Shown here piece after piece: positions 48,201 through 56,058 of a DNA stretch of 64,000 nt. This DNA comes from Ochlerotatus camptorhynchus (Eukaryota; Arthropoda; Insecta; Diptera; Culicidae). The stretch's first letter is position 1. Each line of letters opens with the position of its first letter. The stretch lies in the NCBI RefSeq assembly GCF_037179485.1, contig NW_027040545.1:2918501-2982500 (forward strand). Direction: 5' to 3'. The position numbers and the translations under genes are program-made. The notes under the pieces were generated by a model, which was not told the DNA's origin, searched no databases, and saw nothing but the letters and a program-made list of their open reading frames with translations.

Positions 48201-51200
48201 TTCCTTTGAAATGTTGGCACTGATTTGATGAAGTTTATTTAGTTCTGGAACTATGCATTGCTAATATAATAAGTCGCTCAGTGCAGCTTAAGTAGGAATT
48301 ATTTAAAATAAATCAAATGGTGACTTGATAAATTAGAGTTTGGAAGTCGACGTTACTCAAAACGAAAAATAGTTAGACATTTTGTGGAATGAAAGTTTTG
48401 AAGTCGAAGATATTCAAATTCGAGCATATTTAGTAATTTGAGGCTGATTTGATTTTGAAGCTATAAAAAATAGAGTTTTGAAGTTAAAGGTTGGAGTATA
48501 TGATAAATTTCAATTATTATTTGGAACTATACTATACTTTGCTTGGTAGTTTGTTGTTGATTTGATGGTATTTATTAAGTTCTGTAACTGTACATTGCAC
48601 TAGAAGCCTGGTACGCTCATTTAATTAGATGCTGAGTGTGGTTTAGGAATTATTTCAAATTAAGCAAAACACGATTTGATAAATGTGAGTTTTGAGGTTA
48701 GAGTTACTTTAAAAGAATATGATTCAGTAATTTGATGATGATTTGATTCTGAAACTATGAGAAATGACTGTTTTAAAGTTGGAGATACAATGAAATATGA
48801 TTTTGAAGCTATGAGAAATAATGCTACTGATTTTAGAGATACTTCAATAAAAGAGGTTCCAGAGACGAAAGTATCTTTAATAACCTAACCTAACCTTCAA
48901 AGAAAAATAGTTTAGTAATTTGATTTTGATTAGATTATGTAACTATTTATGTGAAATAAAAGTTTTGAATCCGGATCACTTCAAAGGAAGATAATCTCCC
49001 TTATTCTGCGCCACGAGTGAGGTGAGGTGACTCGCTGTCACTAGTGTGGGGACAAAAGTCACCGCGAGAGAGGTGACTTTTCGTGTAAATCAAATGGAGA
49101 GTCACTTCACTCACGGTAACTATTGTCATCTTACCTCACTCCCGGCCCAGAATAAGCTTCAATGTTGTCATTTGATTTTGATTTGATTCTGAAGCTATGA
49201 GTAATATATTTTTTTTTTTGAAAACGGAGATACGGTAGAGCACTACTTTGTCGTAATCGCCCATTTCCGTTGTATCGATCAGAAAAGATTAAAAATATCA
49301 ATGATTTCACCACAGACAAACAGACATAACTCTCGCAAGTTATTCATCGAACAAGCATTTAACGGTCAATTCAAAAGTATCATAGTTGGTAGTACCGCCA
49401 CCTGTGGCGCGCATAGTCAATTCCCTTGCGTTTGACGTGTACACACTACCGCCATCTGTTCAGCGTACTACCCACCACAGTGTACTCAACAGATGGCGGT
49501 AATGTTTTAGCGACGATGTTTTACATAGAGAAATATTCAATGTGTTATGTCTGTTTGTCTGTGATTTCACCGTACACAAATCAATAGTAGGTCGCATTGG
49601 AGCGTTAGTTCATTAACTACAACATACATCCTGTTAGAGCGCTTTGTATAAATATTTACGCTCATTGTTCTTAAAACAAAAGAAGTGCTCCTAGCGAATT
49701 CCCTTTTTCTACGTTTATCCGTAGGACGAAGAAATTCTAATGGCGTTTCAATGCGTTAGGATGGAATTGAAACTCGTAGAACGAATTTGGAATCAAGAAG
49801 TAATACCAACAATCAATACGAAACTAACGATTTTAAATTGGCTCACCACTTTAGTAGCCTATTGGTCCCAAGCAAACGATTAACGTACCCTATTCTAGTT
49901 GAAATTCTATTACTACACTATGTTTGTTTTGATTCGCTATGAAAGTTTGACAGATAACATCAGGGGTGTGTGGATTCATGCAGAACATGCAGGGGTGAGT
50001 GAAATAGCTTGGGACTGCTTGGGACCGTTGTTCTGGTACTGAGTGAGCCAAAATTAATAATGATTTTCTTCGGGACCCAGTGGTCTTAGAGTTACCTCTA
50101 TGGTAATACTGCTATAAAAAATTTTAAACAATATCTCAAAATAATAATAAGTAATAATTTTAAGCAATATCTCAAAAATGTGTGACTTTTTATCAAATCC
50201 AACATGGAAAGGTGTATAAATTTAGAAGTCATCTTTGACAGAAATATTATTTTTTTTGTTTAACCTCGTTTAGAAAAGAGAGGTAAAGCGCTGGTTTTGC
50301 CTAGTAGGACGGAAATTAGATCAAAAACCCTACTATCGAGCAGAAAACACCAAAAATACCAATAATTTCACCGTGCACAAATCAATAACACTTTTCTTTC
50401 GATACGTTAGCTTATAAGAGATCATTCGTAGAACAAAGCAAAAATAAACAATGGCGTTTCAATGCGCTACGACGGAATTGAAACTCGTAGAACGAATTTG
50501 GAATCAAGAAGCAGTTTTAGATTTCTACCAATATATCAACAACTTGTGATTCTTTATCAAATTCAGAAAGGTAAATAAATTTGAAAGTTAACTATAGTAC
50601 CATGACTCCAATTTTGGGTTCATATCCATTCGAAAAAGAGGCGTTAAGTGTGGGTTGTGCTTAGGCTGTGAACCATTTGCTGAGTTAAATTTAACTCGTG
50701 GTTAAAAGTGATGTCGAAAGTTATTTTCTATGTTCGAAAATCCCTGTGCTGTCGATCGAACTGTTTTCGAGAAGAACTTAGCCAAGGTTGTCAAAATTTA
50801 ACTTCTTGTACAGACAGCAGAAGTAACCACGCCCGGATAGCAGGGTTAATCGATAACTTTCCATCTGTCAAATTTTAACCAAAAGTTAAAATAATCCACC
50901 AAATGGTTCAGGGCCTTAATGATTGTGAAGACAGCCATTGTTGCATGACGTCCCGCTTCACCTTAAGATTGAGTCATATTTCTCGAGGAGTATGTAAACT
51001 TACCTGGGGATGGATATCAGGTGGTTTCTGCTTTTGAGGCACGAGTTCAGGATGGCGTTGAATCCGTAAATGTGGAAAAACGGTGGGATTGTTAGGATTG
51101 ATTCAGAGTAACCAGCTGGGAGGAATGATCCATTATCAGGTCTGATAAGCATTTCTTAACAGTCAACGAACTGTAACTCACCAAATTCCGGTCTATAGTA

Positions 51201-52504
51201 TTTATTCATTTCGGGGTGAGATCCTTGAGCCAGGTTTGCCACTAGATTGTTGTGACTCAGTTCGACGCCTTTCGGCATTCCCGTGGTGCCAGATGAGTAA
51301 GGTAGAATAGCCGTATCCTCGGGATCAATTTCCGGCAGTTCGACGCTGTGACCTTCACGCAACAAGTCTTCGAAACCGAAAATATTTTCCCCGATATTGT
51401 GCTTGCCACCGATGCTGACCGTCCCACGATATTTCTTTGCTTTGCTTTTGTAGATCTGTGCCACGGGTAATAGCACTGGTAGTGTGATGATTAAACGAAC
51501 GCCGGCATTTTCAAACTGTCGACAAATTTCCTCTGAAATAATACGCATACTCGCATTACGGAGATTCACAAATTCGTGTTTGAACCCTACCTGGCGTATA
51601 GAGCGGATTGGCAAAAGTGGTCGTAAGTCCTGCCAACAAGCTGCCATGTATCGCTGGTACATATTCGGGAATATTTGGAAGCAGGATTCCTACAACTTCT
51701 TTCTTGCGCATCGCACAACCTTTCTGCGATAGAAGGGCGTGTGCCATTCGTTTGGTCATCTCGTAGATCATTCCATAACTGTAGCTGCGTTTACTAGATC
51801 CACATGACTGTCGTTGGGAAAAGAAGGAATGCGTACACTATAAGCGTCGATTCTAATTTTGGACTCCTTCTAACGCGATATGTTGTAAGGCACATATGTA
51901 TGTTTGCTTTCCTGGCTGCACGTGACAAGATGTTTTCATATTATTCACTAAAATAAAAACAACACACGCTTCCAAGTAAGACATAATACCTATGCCAATA
52001 CATACAAAGTCAGGTTTTCAAACCAATAATGGTCAAAGTGCATGTTTCTAGCTCAATGCAGCTGAATGTTGTTATTTACGTACTATAATCCAAAACAAAT
52101 GCTTATCAACTACTATACTAATGCTGGTGAGTGAGGCAATTAATAATACTAAATGAGCAACTCAACAGTCCATTTTCGGCAGTTCAATAAAAACTAGATA
52201 AGGCTATACACGGTGACACTGCTACTTCGCAACGCATAGAACGCATTGTCGACTTGTACTCGCTACTGCTACTTACAACTGCTGCTTTATCCGCCACGTG
52301 CTCGTGTCCTTGGAAAATGTAGTCCGTTACACACATCTTTGGAATATCCACACTGTACGGTGAATCGACAATGTTTCTCTCGTATTCCGCTTGAGTACTA
52401 TAACAGCCATCAGCGAAACCAAGCTGACTTACGGCGCCAGGTTTTCCGGAAGTGATTCTCACTAGAAACTGACTTCCGAAGCGCGGATTCAACAAACGTA
52501 GCAT
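28506..52504 (-). CDS. 4-coumarate-CoA-ligase-like acyl-CoA synthetase
   Basis: Coding blocks on the minus strand are 52504-52277, 51807-51591, 51532-51004, 31058-30506 and 28796-28506, all in phase (606 codons with stop). The N-terminus MLRLLNPRFGSQFLVRI is basic and suggests mitochondrial import; the C-terminus LGAQLDD is not a peroxisomal signal. ANL-superfamily motifs are complete: YSSGTTGMPKGVELSH (ATP/P-loop), QGYGMTESAPV, DGWLHTGDVAYYDQDGFF, and PRNAGGKVLR with the catalytic Lys. It should activate a carboxylic acid to the acyl-adenylate and then the CoA thioester; the substrate is unknown. Oddities: an in-frame TAA at 51158-51156 within the third block, a 19.9 kb intron holding eIF4G, and interleaving with PPP4R2. 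It could be a functional gene with an assembly or allelic stop, or a recent pseudogene. Confidence 0.85.
30482..30487 (+). terminator. Poly(A) signal of PPP4R2
   Basis: AATAAA 191 bases after the PPP4R2 stop. Cleavage 10-30 bases on would fall at about 30500-30517, over the ligase splice donor (30500-30505) and the end of its exon. Confidence 0.6.
32456..32845. mobile_element. MITE family K copy 1, contains family L
   Basis: Ends TGTCGTTTTCGTTTTTGCGG and CCGCAAAAACGAAAACGACA, flanked by TAA at 32453-32455 and 32846-32848. It has a 205 bp insert at 32520-32724. Confidence 0.85.
32520..32724. mobile_element. Family L element nested in family K
   Basis: Inverted ends AGCGAATTCGTTTATTAT and ATAATAAACGAATTCGCT. 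It interrupts K copy 1 between GAATAAGCGCGAGT and TGACAGCTC, which are nearly contiguous in K copy 2. A diverged relative is at 8504-8640. Confidence 0.75.
32876..33055. mobile_element. MITE family K copy 2, 180 bp, uninterrupted
   Basis: Same ends as copy 1 but in inverted orientation and without the L insert. TAA flanks at 32873-32875 and 33056-33058. It starts 30 bp from copy 1. Confidence 0.85.
34093..34259. mobile_element. Hairpin MITE family A, AAT duplication
   Basis: A 167 bp near-perfect palindrome starting CCCCCTTATTCTGCGAGTCA, with CACGTG, ACCGGT and CAATTG steps. AAT flanks at 34090-34092 and 34260-34262. An almost identical 167 bp copy is at 58293-58459, and a decayed one is near 48996-49158. 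Confidence 0.88.
35305..35467. mobile_element. MITE family B, TTA duplication
   Basis: Ends GGGGCTGTTCATAAACTACG and its complement CGTAGTTTATGAACAGCCCC. TTA flanks at 35302-35304 and 35468-35470. Internal C runs are characteristic. Confidence 0.85.
35515..35656. mobile_element. Hairpin MITE, family A-like
   Basis: Palindromic element with ends CCCTTATTA and TAATAAGGG and inner GTGAAGTGA/TCACTTCAC repeats around CAAATGGGGATC. It shares layout, but not sequence, with family A. Confidence 0.7.
35809..35814 (-). terminator. Poly(A) signal of eIF4G
   Basis: AATAAA on the minus strand, about 100 bases after the eIF4G stop. Confidence 0.55.
35915..41974 (-). CDS. EIF4G: Eukaryotic translation initiation factor 4G
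   Basis: A single uninterrupted 2019-codon ORF. The first ~900 residues are low-complexity, rich in Gln, Pro, Asn and Thr. The eIF4E-binding motif KKKYSRDQLMQLK is at about 929-941 (YxxxxL-phi). The MIF4G domain, which binds eIF4A and eIF3, spans about 1085-1320 (DVLFKKFRSVLNKLTPDNF). Gly/Arg/Asp-rich and RDRDR segments follow. MA3 is at about 1655-1790 (DIEESCTMLKDLN), and a C-terminal W2-type region runs to 2019, ending in acidic SSDEDN. eIF4G is the scaffold of the cap-binding eIF4F complex. The start context is AAAAATG. A probable 5' UTR intron is 42170-42058 (GTAGGT...TTTTAG). The gene lies wholly within an intron of the ligase, on the same strand. Confidence 0.96.
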   Translation of the reverse strand: MQSGGGPLQPGPSVMRGLGSGTPTSSQQQSDMQKMQSQPPLMNQQQYQQQNLFRNAGTNQNTRQPRAMVPAYHSAFIAPVFPMPYNPRMNQWANYASMPGMPPYSHQYYVPQGQFISGQHQQNRRNPGGENNLVNVNSNYSGTPSNGSTNQLNPLTTIPQMPQVQMPPGQPNQQSSPMTVSHDLLVMQQLHPPPTQHTPQSGVPGAPGQAPIEQHQPNPAQVNVGAPQPQHTMMPQLQLAPHLTAPAAPPASKVNKKKQRGSRAIPIINPDTQEDLLDIIYNDSTPPTSSATPTTVASTSGPPPPLPAGAGAGNSAPPQANYSTIPPNVPQVPLNPAAVESDYDNYPPHPHQGTPELPGGMLIHHQAPPHLQHPPPNHPPPPTHVHPGQGQMFDMGRSPAGQQPHEIVYPGAGPLKPVNPPPPHLPPPPHHTMVSSVPTATAEMTTASGTPVVSANANAPSVEIKPYQQKKKKPVSEPPVIIQQPPPSVQPHPQLQLQQQQQQLHHHLHHHQQQQQQHSLPANINQPPPPTGINMVDMMPIPYGGAPERYRTISEKSIAESTLSTDAEPFVYTGASSNQPPPRVEEVPLPVPVVPVVIPEVPPPAVVLQEQQQQQQQPPHQEATVLPSKPEVVEEVASVPVPVPIQVQVQVQAKRPVDTLMAGLEKLSVEDQPAATVGHTSNNNNSKKNKQHKKRVEEAPASETISSKDPGSSKAPAIVAATTATTTTVVVEQHKQQEAVDETDRSAIVSVEEPHQQQSSSLISNLVEHNTSKLDNDNIINNNNVDCTSTTITTNNDNTTTTTDNNNVASSPMENNAKQQQLDSRQPTPPKAVDVENNVQQQQHEQQPEFDDNKNVVESSTSAVISADPLPPPQPKESTPEAVEQPTEESTPAPVAATLKAPLIPIKKSRSLTLIEYDADQWSPENPTGKKKYSRDQLMQLKNTAPAREKPINLPNSLENVLGRSSHGGGHSMGGGGNHYGKSNFAEMSLLPTFIKDRMVGGGGGGGGGGNMGQMRQPYPPKRSSQQGNQPGSQSNKQSQQGMNKTGSKIIRLQLDEEVKLNECENAWRPRYLQQTEPSDDIDRKTDVLFKKFRSVLNKLTPDNFEKLVHQVKSFVIDTDERLDGCIKLVFEKAISEPSFSEAYAKMCKEVGTIAIVASTEKRTTSFKSRLLAQCQAEFERRRNDQDSAIRDGRIKLEANKNLAKDEFEELKAQLEEEEQKVRRRAVGTVRFIGELFKHGQLTASIMHSCIKLLIEKDHKDYDEETLECLCKLLTTIGSKMEKENDQDLGKYFDKMGEIVRHKEQYRISSRIRFMIQDVIDLRRNGWNPRRQDLNPKTMNQIQKEAETEQFQNTMSYLPRGGDMGRGGRGNMQGGSKMSGSMGSGGYSQGSLGRGGNQGSMKGGRLQTDDDGFQQIPNNRNNRSQLQIDPKKINIPSNLDITARLGSAASYQGWKNNSNMFAALNNEENQAAGGGAGGGGGGGMMDRDGDRDRRDRDRGDRDRNQRDRDRDRDRERSGSHNKNSGSRDSYHKGSMERDRYNRYGSSNSQNDDRMSRSSREPSSGGMRPMSGQHSNNQMHDRDRDRGKLSSQQQQQSTIPGRGSQQRHIPQSTAPLAGKMGPPSSSGSALSKTGSGHLYQQQQLPQFAIPKDVAVRRNFPLPDEETEISLQKFSKTVNSEMDQSDIEESCTMLKDLNIKPEFYHAAVSQLFMDNVERDGKSREMVVLVIAQMLEKKVIVKADYLHALEEMFKMANDLIIDIPQLYKYVATFYVMLLNKRFINLVDVRNAAQDILPHYGATMLKELLLQYEALYGTDATVMLWYESSLNPTDFIKLGSPDMAEQYLTDAKLGYLLDSSSKALDMQTVGTQIKHFLKTNAKFMDIYIWISGYVGLERETSDEFIRTLTKAVIEHCIDDGKTKLNLQEIQKWHQILQKYIDSKPERELQALYAIQRLVVELEHPQNLLHSILEQLYELDVIMDGFPLWKDSTDPLEAAGKGVCLKGITQFMTMFMENSSDEDN
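42058..42170 (-). other. Probable 5' UTR intron of eIF4G with (AC)n
   Basis: On the minus strand a GTAGGT donor (42170-42165) and a pyrimidine/TG-rich tract ending TATTTTAG (42058) bracket 113 bases. A CA/TG microsatellite lies at about 42064-42084. The eIF4G promoter should lie just above, in 42.2-42.7 kb. Confidence 0.5.
42700..43850. other. Ligase intron upstream of eIF4G
   Basis: No exon or recognisable mobile element was seen. 43370-43570 has a loose inverted repeat around GGCCCAAGCGCAATGCC and AATGCGTTTGGGCC. Confidence 0.4.
43852..43990. mobile_element. MITE family C copy
   Basis: Core ATAGGCTGTCTTGCAATGAG with CTCATTGCAAGACAGCGTAT inverted, and right end GAACGGGGTA, as in the copies at 7.9 and 26.7 kb. 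Confidence 0.65.
43993..44119. mobile_element. Near-perfect hairpin element
   Basis: AACGCTCCTATAGTTGCGG at the left is answered by CCGCAACTATAGGAGCGTT at the right. Arms of about 50-55 bases are almost perfectly complementary around a short centre (GTATGCAGACTCCAT). It starts directly after the family C element. Confidence 0.8.
44386..45100 (-). mobile_element. 3' part of an RNase-H-type non-LTR retrotransposon
   Basis: The minus-strand ORF 45064-44669 encodes SRLRTGHARISCNF, then a Cys/His knuckle (CSIC, VEHVLCVCPEF) and LLGYDPSTLAALIAFLKE, typical of the C-terminus of I/LOA/R1-like elements after the RNase H. A poly(A)-like tail (T run near 44386-44398 on plus) marks the 3' end. The related tail at 53843-53903 shares GTAGGCTAGTTCATC-type sequence. 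Strongly 5'-truncated. Confidence 0.7.
45987..47180 (-). repeat. Family H repeat split by a LINE fragment
   Basis: The left part, 45987-46150, and the right part, from 47080, together match the family H copies at 57457-57747 and 55516-55740. They are separated by the retrotransposon at 46151-47079. Confidence 0.75.
46151..47079 (-). mobile_element. 5'-truncated Jockey/CR1-like retrotransposon
   Basis: The 259-codon minus ORF (47108-46329) begins within family H sequence and encodes the RT C-terminal region: NPAKCTVITFSRK, RVHCVKDLGVFLDSKL, LYCSLVRSTLEYCSAVW, SVQRRFLRFALRKLPW. The 3' tail is an AAATAAACAAAT-type repeat at 46151-46170. It is less decayed than the copies at 3.6 and 31.9 kb. Related to them by the shared YCSLVRSxLE and SVQRxF blocks. 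Confidence 0.85.
47192..47466. mobile_element. TIR element family G relative, 9 bp duplication
   Basis: Ends ACCGACAAACCGACATGA and TCATGTCGGTTTGTCGGT. Flanks GCTAATCCC (47183-47191) and GCTAATACT (47467-47475) agree at six of nine bases, consistent with an aged 9 bp duplication. Confidence 0.65.
47990..48222. mobile_element. MITE family F, ATTT duplication
   Basis: Same length (233 bp) and ends as the copy at 9546. ATTT flanks at 47986-47989 and 48223-48226. Confidence 0.8.
48996..49158. mobile_element. Hairpin MITE family A, decayed copy
   Basis: Begins CTCCCTTATTCTGCG after AAT and ends CAGAATAAG. Inner GTGACTTTTCGTG and AATGGAGAGTCACTTCAC correspond to family A with many differences. 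Confidence 0.6.
49312..49562. mobile_element. TIR element family G, 251 bp, 9 bp duplication
   Basis: Ends ACAGACAAACAGACATAAC and GTTATGTCTGTTTGTCTGT. GATTTCACC is duplicated exactly at 49303-49311 and 49563-49571. Inside, TACCGCCATCTGTT and AACAGATGGCGGTA form a second inverted pair. A second copy of the same length is at 58866-59116. A 9 bp duplication suggests a Mutator-like transposase in trans. Confidence 0.85.
49798..50105 (-). repeat. Family H repeat copy (subtype 1)
   Basis: Reverse of the 55060-55365 copy: begins AATACCAACAATCAATACG and ends AGAGTTACCTCTATGG. No terminal inverted repeats were seen. Confidence 0.7.
50667..50915. mobile_element. Inverted-repeat element (TGAACCATTTG ends)
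   Basis: Ends TGAACCATTTGCTGAGTTAA and CCACCAAATGGTTCA are inverted, with TTAACTTCTTG and AACTTTCCATC inside. It lies just downstream (minus sense) of the ligase third coding block. Confidence 0.55.
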
Positions 52505-52663
52505 ATTTACGCAGCGGCGTCTCACTGGGCACTGTTTGATAATGGATTTTACTATAAAGTATGATTGATTCGAACCTTTGTCTGCTCGTGTACTTCTCTG
52601 CAAGTCTGACCGGTAACTGATTTTCAAATCTACAAGATTGATTAGAGGGTGCTGCTATAGAGG

Positions 52664-52673
52664 CTTATATATA
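52664..52673 (-). promoter_or_regulatory. Possible TATA box of acyl-CoA ligase
   Basis: TATATATAAG on the minus strand, about 160 bases before the ATG at 52504. Transcription from here would give a 5' UTR of about 130 bases with no in-frame ATG before the chosen start. Confidence 0.4.
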
Positions 52674-53298
52674 CAATGATGATGATTACGATGCTCGTCC
52701 CTCTCTCTCTCCCTCTCGCTCGTCCTCTGTTTAGACAGGGTTTCAGAGATTAGAAATATTAATAGAAATGGGACGGGACTCTCCTTCGATTTGCATCTGC
52801 ATGCGTATTGACATTCTCAATGCGAATGAGTTAAGTTTCAGCTTAGTTCCAGGCTTAGAGGTAACCCTTCCAAACCGTAAGACAAGACGGGACATCTGTC
52901 TTCGTTTTGTTCTTCATTGCAGTTTCTTCATTCACTCCTGCAGTCCCTGTGGAACATTATTCGTGATATGACAGTAATTCTGGGCATATTTAAAACAGAA
53001 AAACAATCTTACTTTAAACTTTCAATAACCGATCAGCGACTGGATCCAAATCTACACCCCAAGTTGTCTCCTCTAGAGTCGATGTATAATGAGTCACGCC
53101 AAGAGTGAAGCCAAGTCTACCTATTGAACTGTCAATCTGGCTACCTATCGTGCAAAATAAATAAACATTACGATGCTATGAAAGCTACACGAAAGGTATT
53201 GCAATAAAATATAAAATTTAATCGAAGAAATGATCATAAACACGCAGTGAGCATTTAAATTGTAATGAGATACGTTTGGTGATGATCATTAATGAGAA

Positions 53299-53518
53299 TT
53301 TGTAATATAGGGGAAATATATGTAATGTCGGCCTAAGTGTCACTAATTTGGGCCCATACATAAATTCAGCAATCGACTAAATTTTCCAAAGCAACCAAAA
53401 ATATCCATTAGTACCGTCCCAATGACGCGTTCATCTAGATAGAATGAATAAATAGTAGATTTTTAGCGATGGGCCCAATCTTAGATCCATAGGCCTACAT
53501 TAGAGCCATTTCCCCTAT
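53299..53518. mobile_element. Inverted-repeat element (GGGGAAAT ends)
   Basis: AGGGGAAATATATGTAATGTC at the left loosely matches TACATTAGAGCCATTTCCCCT at the right, and GGCCTAAGTG/TTAGATCC..GGCCTA pairs inside. Confidence 0.5.
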
Positions 53519-53842
53519 GTTGCTGATTTAATCCGACAAAATCACTCATATAATAATTTACTGCAGCCGGTAATTTAATTTCTAGCGAGAAGTCCTTTGA
53601 AGTATAGATACTATATATTCCATAGATAAGCGGAGGCACAAAAAGTTGTTTTGGCAACCATGAAAAATAAATGATCTTACTGGCATCCGTGAAAAAAGTT
53701 CATGCCATCATAGAGCTCTTCGTTATGCAGTTTTGTTTTGTTTCGTGCTTAAAAGCTCAAAATCAAGTGCAAAGTAAATCTTTGCAACAATGAGTCGAGG
53801 AATGGGTTGCTTTAGCTTTCCTTCTTCCGTTGTGTGTGTGTG

Positions 53843-53903
53843 TTTTTTTTTTTTAATTCTTTATTAAAGAGATTTTTAGCCTTAGGCTAGTTCATCTCTA
53901 TAG
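53843..53903 (-). mobile_element. 3' tail of a non-LTR retrotransposon
   Basis: T run followed by TTTTTAGCCTTAGGCTAGTTC (20-base core), matching the 3' end at 44386-44440. It sits between two TG microsatellite blocks, so the element may have inserted into a single TG repeat. Confidence 0.55.
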
Positions 53904-54296
53904 TGTGTGTGTGTGTGTGTACAATCCAACCCCCACTGTCCGGCAGTGTTATTATGGAAGAAAACTGCTTTTTATTACCCTTCAATTAAAGCAGGTTTAG
54001 TCCGGGAGTTAGAAGGTGTTAGCTCTATTGCAGCTCCAGTGACCCATTTCAGAATGCCTGGTAATTCACGACCACTCCGAGGTCACTTTTACTTACAATA
54101 AGCCCCGCATGTTCACTCTACCTTTATCAAATGGATAATGGTATCATAAACACACTTCCGGATTCAAAAAATATTATTTCCAAATCTGGCACGTATATAG
54201 TTTTGAAATTTGTTTAACTGTAATAAAACGATTTGAATGGACATTTCGTACCAATTTTGTTTCGAATACCTCTTGATTCATCTGCTGGCAGCACTT

Positions 54297-54416
54297 CCCT
54301 AATAAAATTGTTATGGTTATTTTGCTTAACGACGTGTTCCTGGTATAATCCAAACCATTTGTGGAATAGTTCTATTATTTGGGTTGTCGTTCGTTTATGG
54401 TTATTTTTTATTAGGG
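54297..54416. mobile_element. MITE family I copy
   Basis: Ends CCCTAATAAA and TTTATTAGGG with TTTTGCTTAACGACGTGT inside, in inverse orientation to the copies at 17480 and 27150. Confidence 0.75.
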
Positions 54417-55059
54417 TTACTGGCCCTTACCGGCGACCAACTCGTCTGCCCGCAAAAGCAACAACGCCTAAATCTCAAAGCTCTCCGGACGTCCCCTCGA
54501 AAATGCAATCGAGATATGTGTAAGAACAATCTTCAACTGGAACGAACTCACCAAATCAATACATCCGGGAGCACATTCCCGATGCTTATTTTTCTCTCGC
54601 ATGCCCGTCGTCGTCGAACGGCAAAAAAAAAGGGAACTCGTTGAGCAATTTTGTTATACGGAATTTTCACTGAACATAAACCGCGAATTTACGAACTTCA
54701 CCACTCCCAACTGCGAAACACGTTCAGAAGCACTTTTGGTACACTTTCGATCAATTTCTTTCGAAAACACAAAAAAAAGTTTCAAGCAGCGAGCCAACAT
54801 CAACACCGATTGTGCCGAACTCTTTCACGCACCTTGCAGCGCGTAAATAAACTGAAATTAAAAATTATCACTCGCGATGCCACTAATTTCTGGTCCGGGA
54901 GAAAAATTAGCTTTCCTTCTTCCATTGTCCGCTAAATAAATCGGAATATGGAGTGTAGAAAGAGTTTTGTGCTCATAATATTACAATACTTCTCCCTCAA
55001 ACAGCACCATGATGACGTCATGCTCGTTTGGCTACAGTAACTGACAGTTCGTTTGGCTA

Positions 55060-55365
55060 CATTATACCATAGAGGTAACTCTAAGACCACTGGGTCCCGA
55101 AGAAAATCATTATTATTTTTGGCTCACTCAGTACCAGAACAACGGTCCCAAGCAGTCCCAAGCTATTTCACTCACCCCTGCATGTTCTGCATGAATCCAC
55201 ACACCCCTGATGTTATCTGTCAAACTTTCATAGCGAACCAAAACAAACATAGTGTAGTAATAGAATTTAAACTAGAATAGGGTACGTTAATCGTTTGCTT
55301 GGGACCAATAGGCTACTAAAGTGGTGAGCCAATTTTAAATCGTTAGTTTCGTATTGATTGTTGAT
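55060..55365 (+). repeat. Family H repeat copy (subtype 1)
   Basis: Begins CCATAGAGGTAACTCTAAGA and ends TTTCGTATTGATTGTTG. It matches 49798-50105 almost throughout. Confidence 0.75.
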
Positions 55366-55515
55366 TATACTTTGCCTCCACTTATCTATGGAATCTATAG
55401 AATCTATACTTTGAAGTTGATGCAGAAGTCCTCTGTTGTCAAGTGAAAGGGAAGGGAATCTTTCGAAAACCGTGATGCGAGTTCCACTGTTTTTCTCTTG
55501 GCGTGACTCATTATA

Positions 55516-55740
55516 ACCATAGAGGTAACTCTAAGACTAGTAGGTCCCGAAGAAACGTGCTCAACTTTTTGGCTCAGCTCTGGTACTATCTTCGGTCCCA
55601 AGCTAATCGATGCACCCCTCGAAACATATGAAAATCCACGAACCCCTCATTTTATCTGTCAAATTTTCATAGCGAATCAAAACAAACATAGGCTAGTCCA
55701 GTGTGAGCCAATTTAAAATCGTTAGTTTTAAATTGCTCGA
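55516..55740 (+). repeat. Family H repeat copy (subtype 2, shortened)
   Basis: Begins CCATAGAGGTAACTCTAAGA. It contains GAAAATCCACGAACCCCTCA, the unoccupied form of the LINE insertion site at 46150/47080. Part of the right half is deleted. Confidence 0.75.
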
Positions 55741-55894
55741 CTCTTATTCCTCTTCGATCCTTGTTTGGAGCATACCCGAGGTAATCCTGCTTGGACATCG
55801 ACTTGGAAAATTTCTCTTCGACCCTTCGGATTCTTATAGTAATCTGCTAGGAAATCGATTTAGGGAAATTTGGTTCTGCCGCCATGGCACCTAA

Positions 55895-56058
55895 GGGGCT
55901 GTTCATAAACTACATAGACAGTTTTTTAGGATTATTGACCCCCCCCCCTCCCCCTGCGTAGACAATTGTCCATATTTTTTTTTTAAATTTGTATGGGTCG
56001 TGGATAATTGTCAATCCCCCCTCCCCCTAAACTGTCTACGAAGTTTATGAACAGCCCC
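55895..56058. mobile_element. MITE family B, TAA duplication
   Basis: Ends GGGGCTGTTCATAAACTAC and AGTTTATGAACAGCCCC. TAA flanks at 55892-55894 and 56059-56061. Confidence 0.85.

Larger units (their letters stand above)
47860..49260. repeat. Degenerate repeat array in the ligase intron
   Basis: Phrases of the type GATTTTGAAGCTATGAGAAA and GAGTTTTGAAGT recur at about 48450, 48750, 48800, 48930 and 49180. A larger unit (GCTGAGTGTGGTTTAAG...) recurs at about 47893, 48272 and 48636. Two MITEs are inserted in it (47990-48222 and 48996-49158). Confidence 0.6.

Noticed and set aside
51142..51181. Normal 40-base intron in the acyl-CoA ligase
   Set aside because: Using the TTATCAG acceptor shifts the frame away from the conserved PDNGSFLPAGYSES reading, and 40 bases is below the usual insect minimum.
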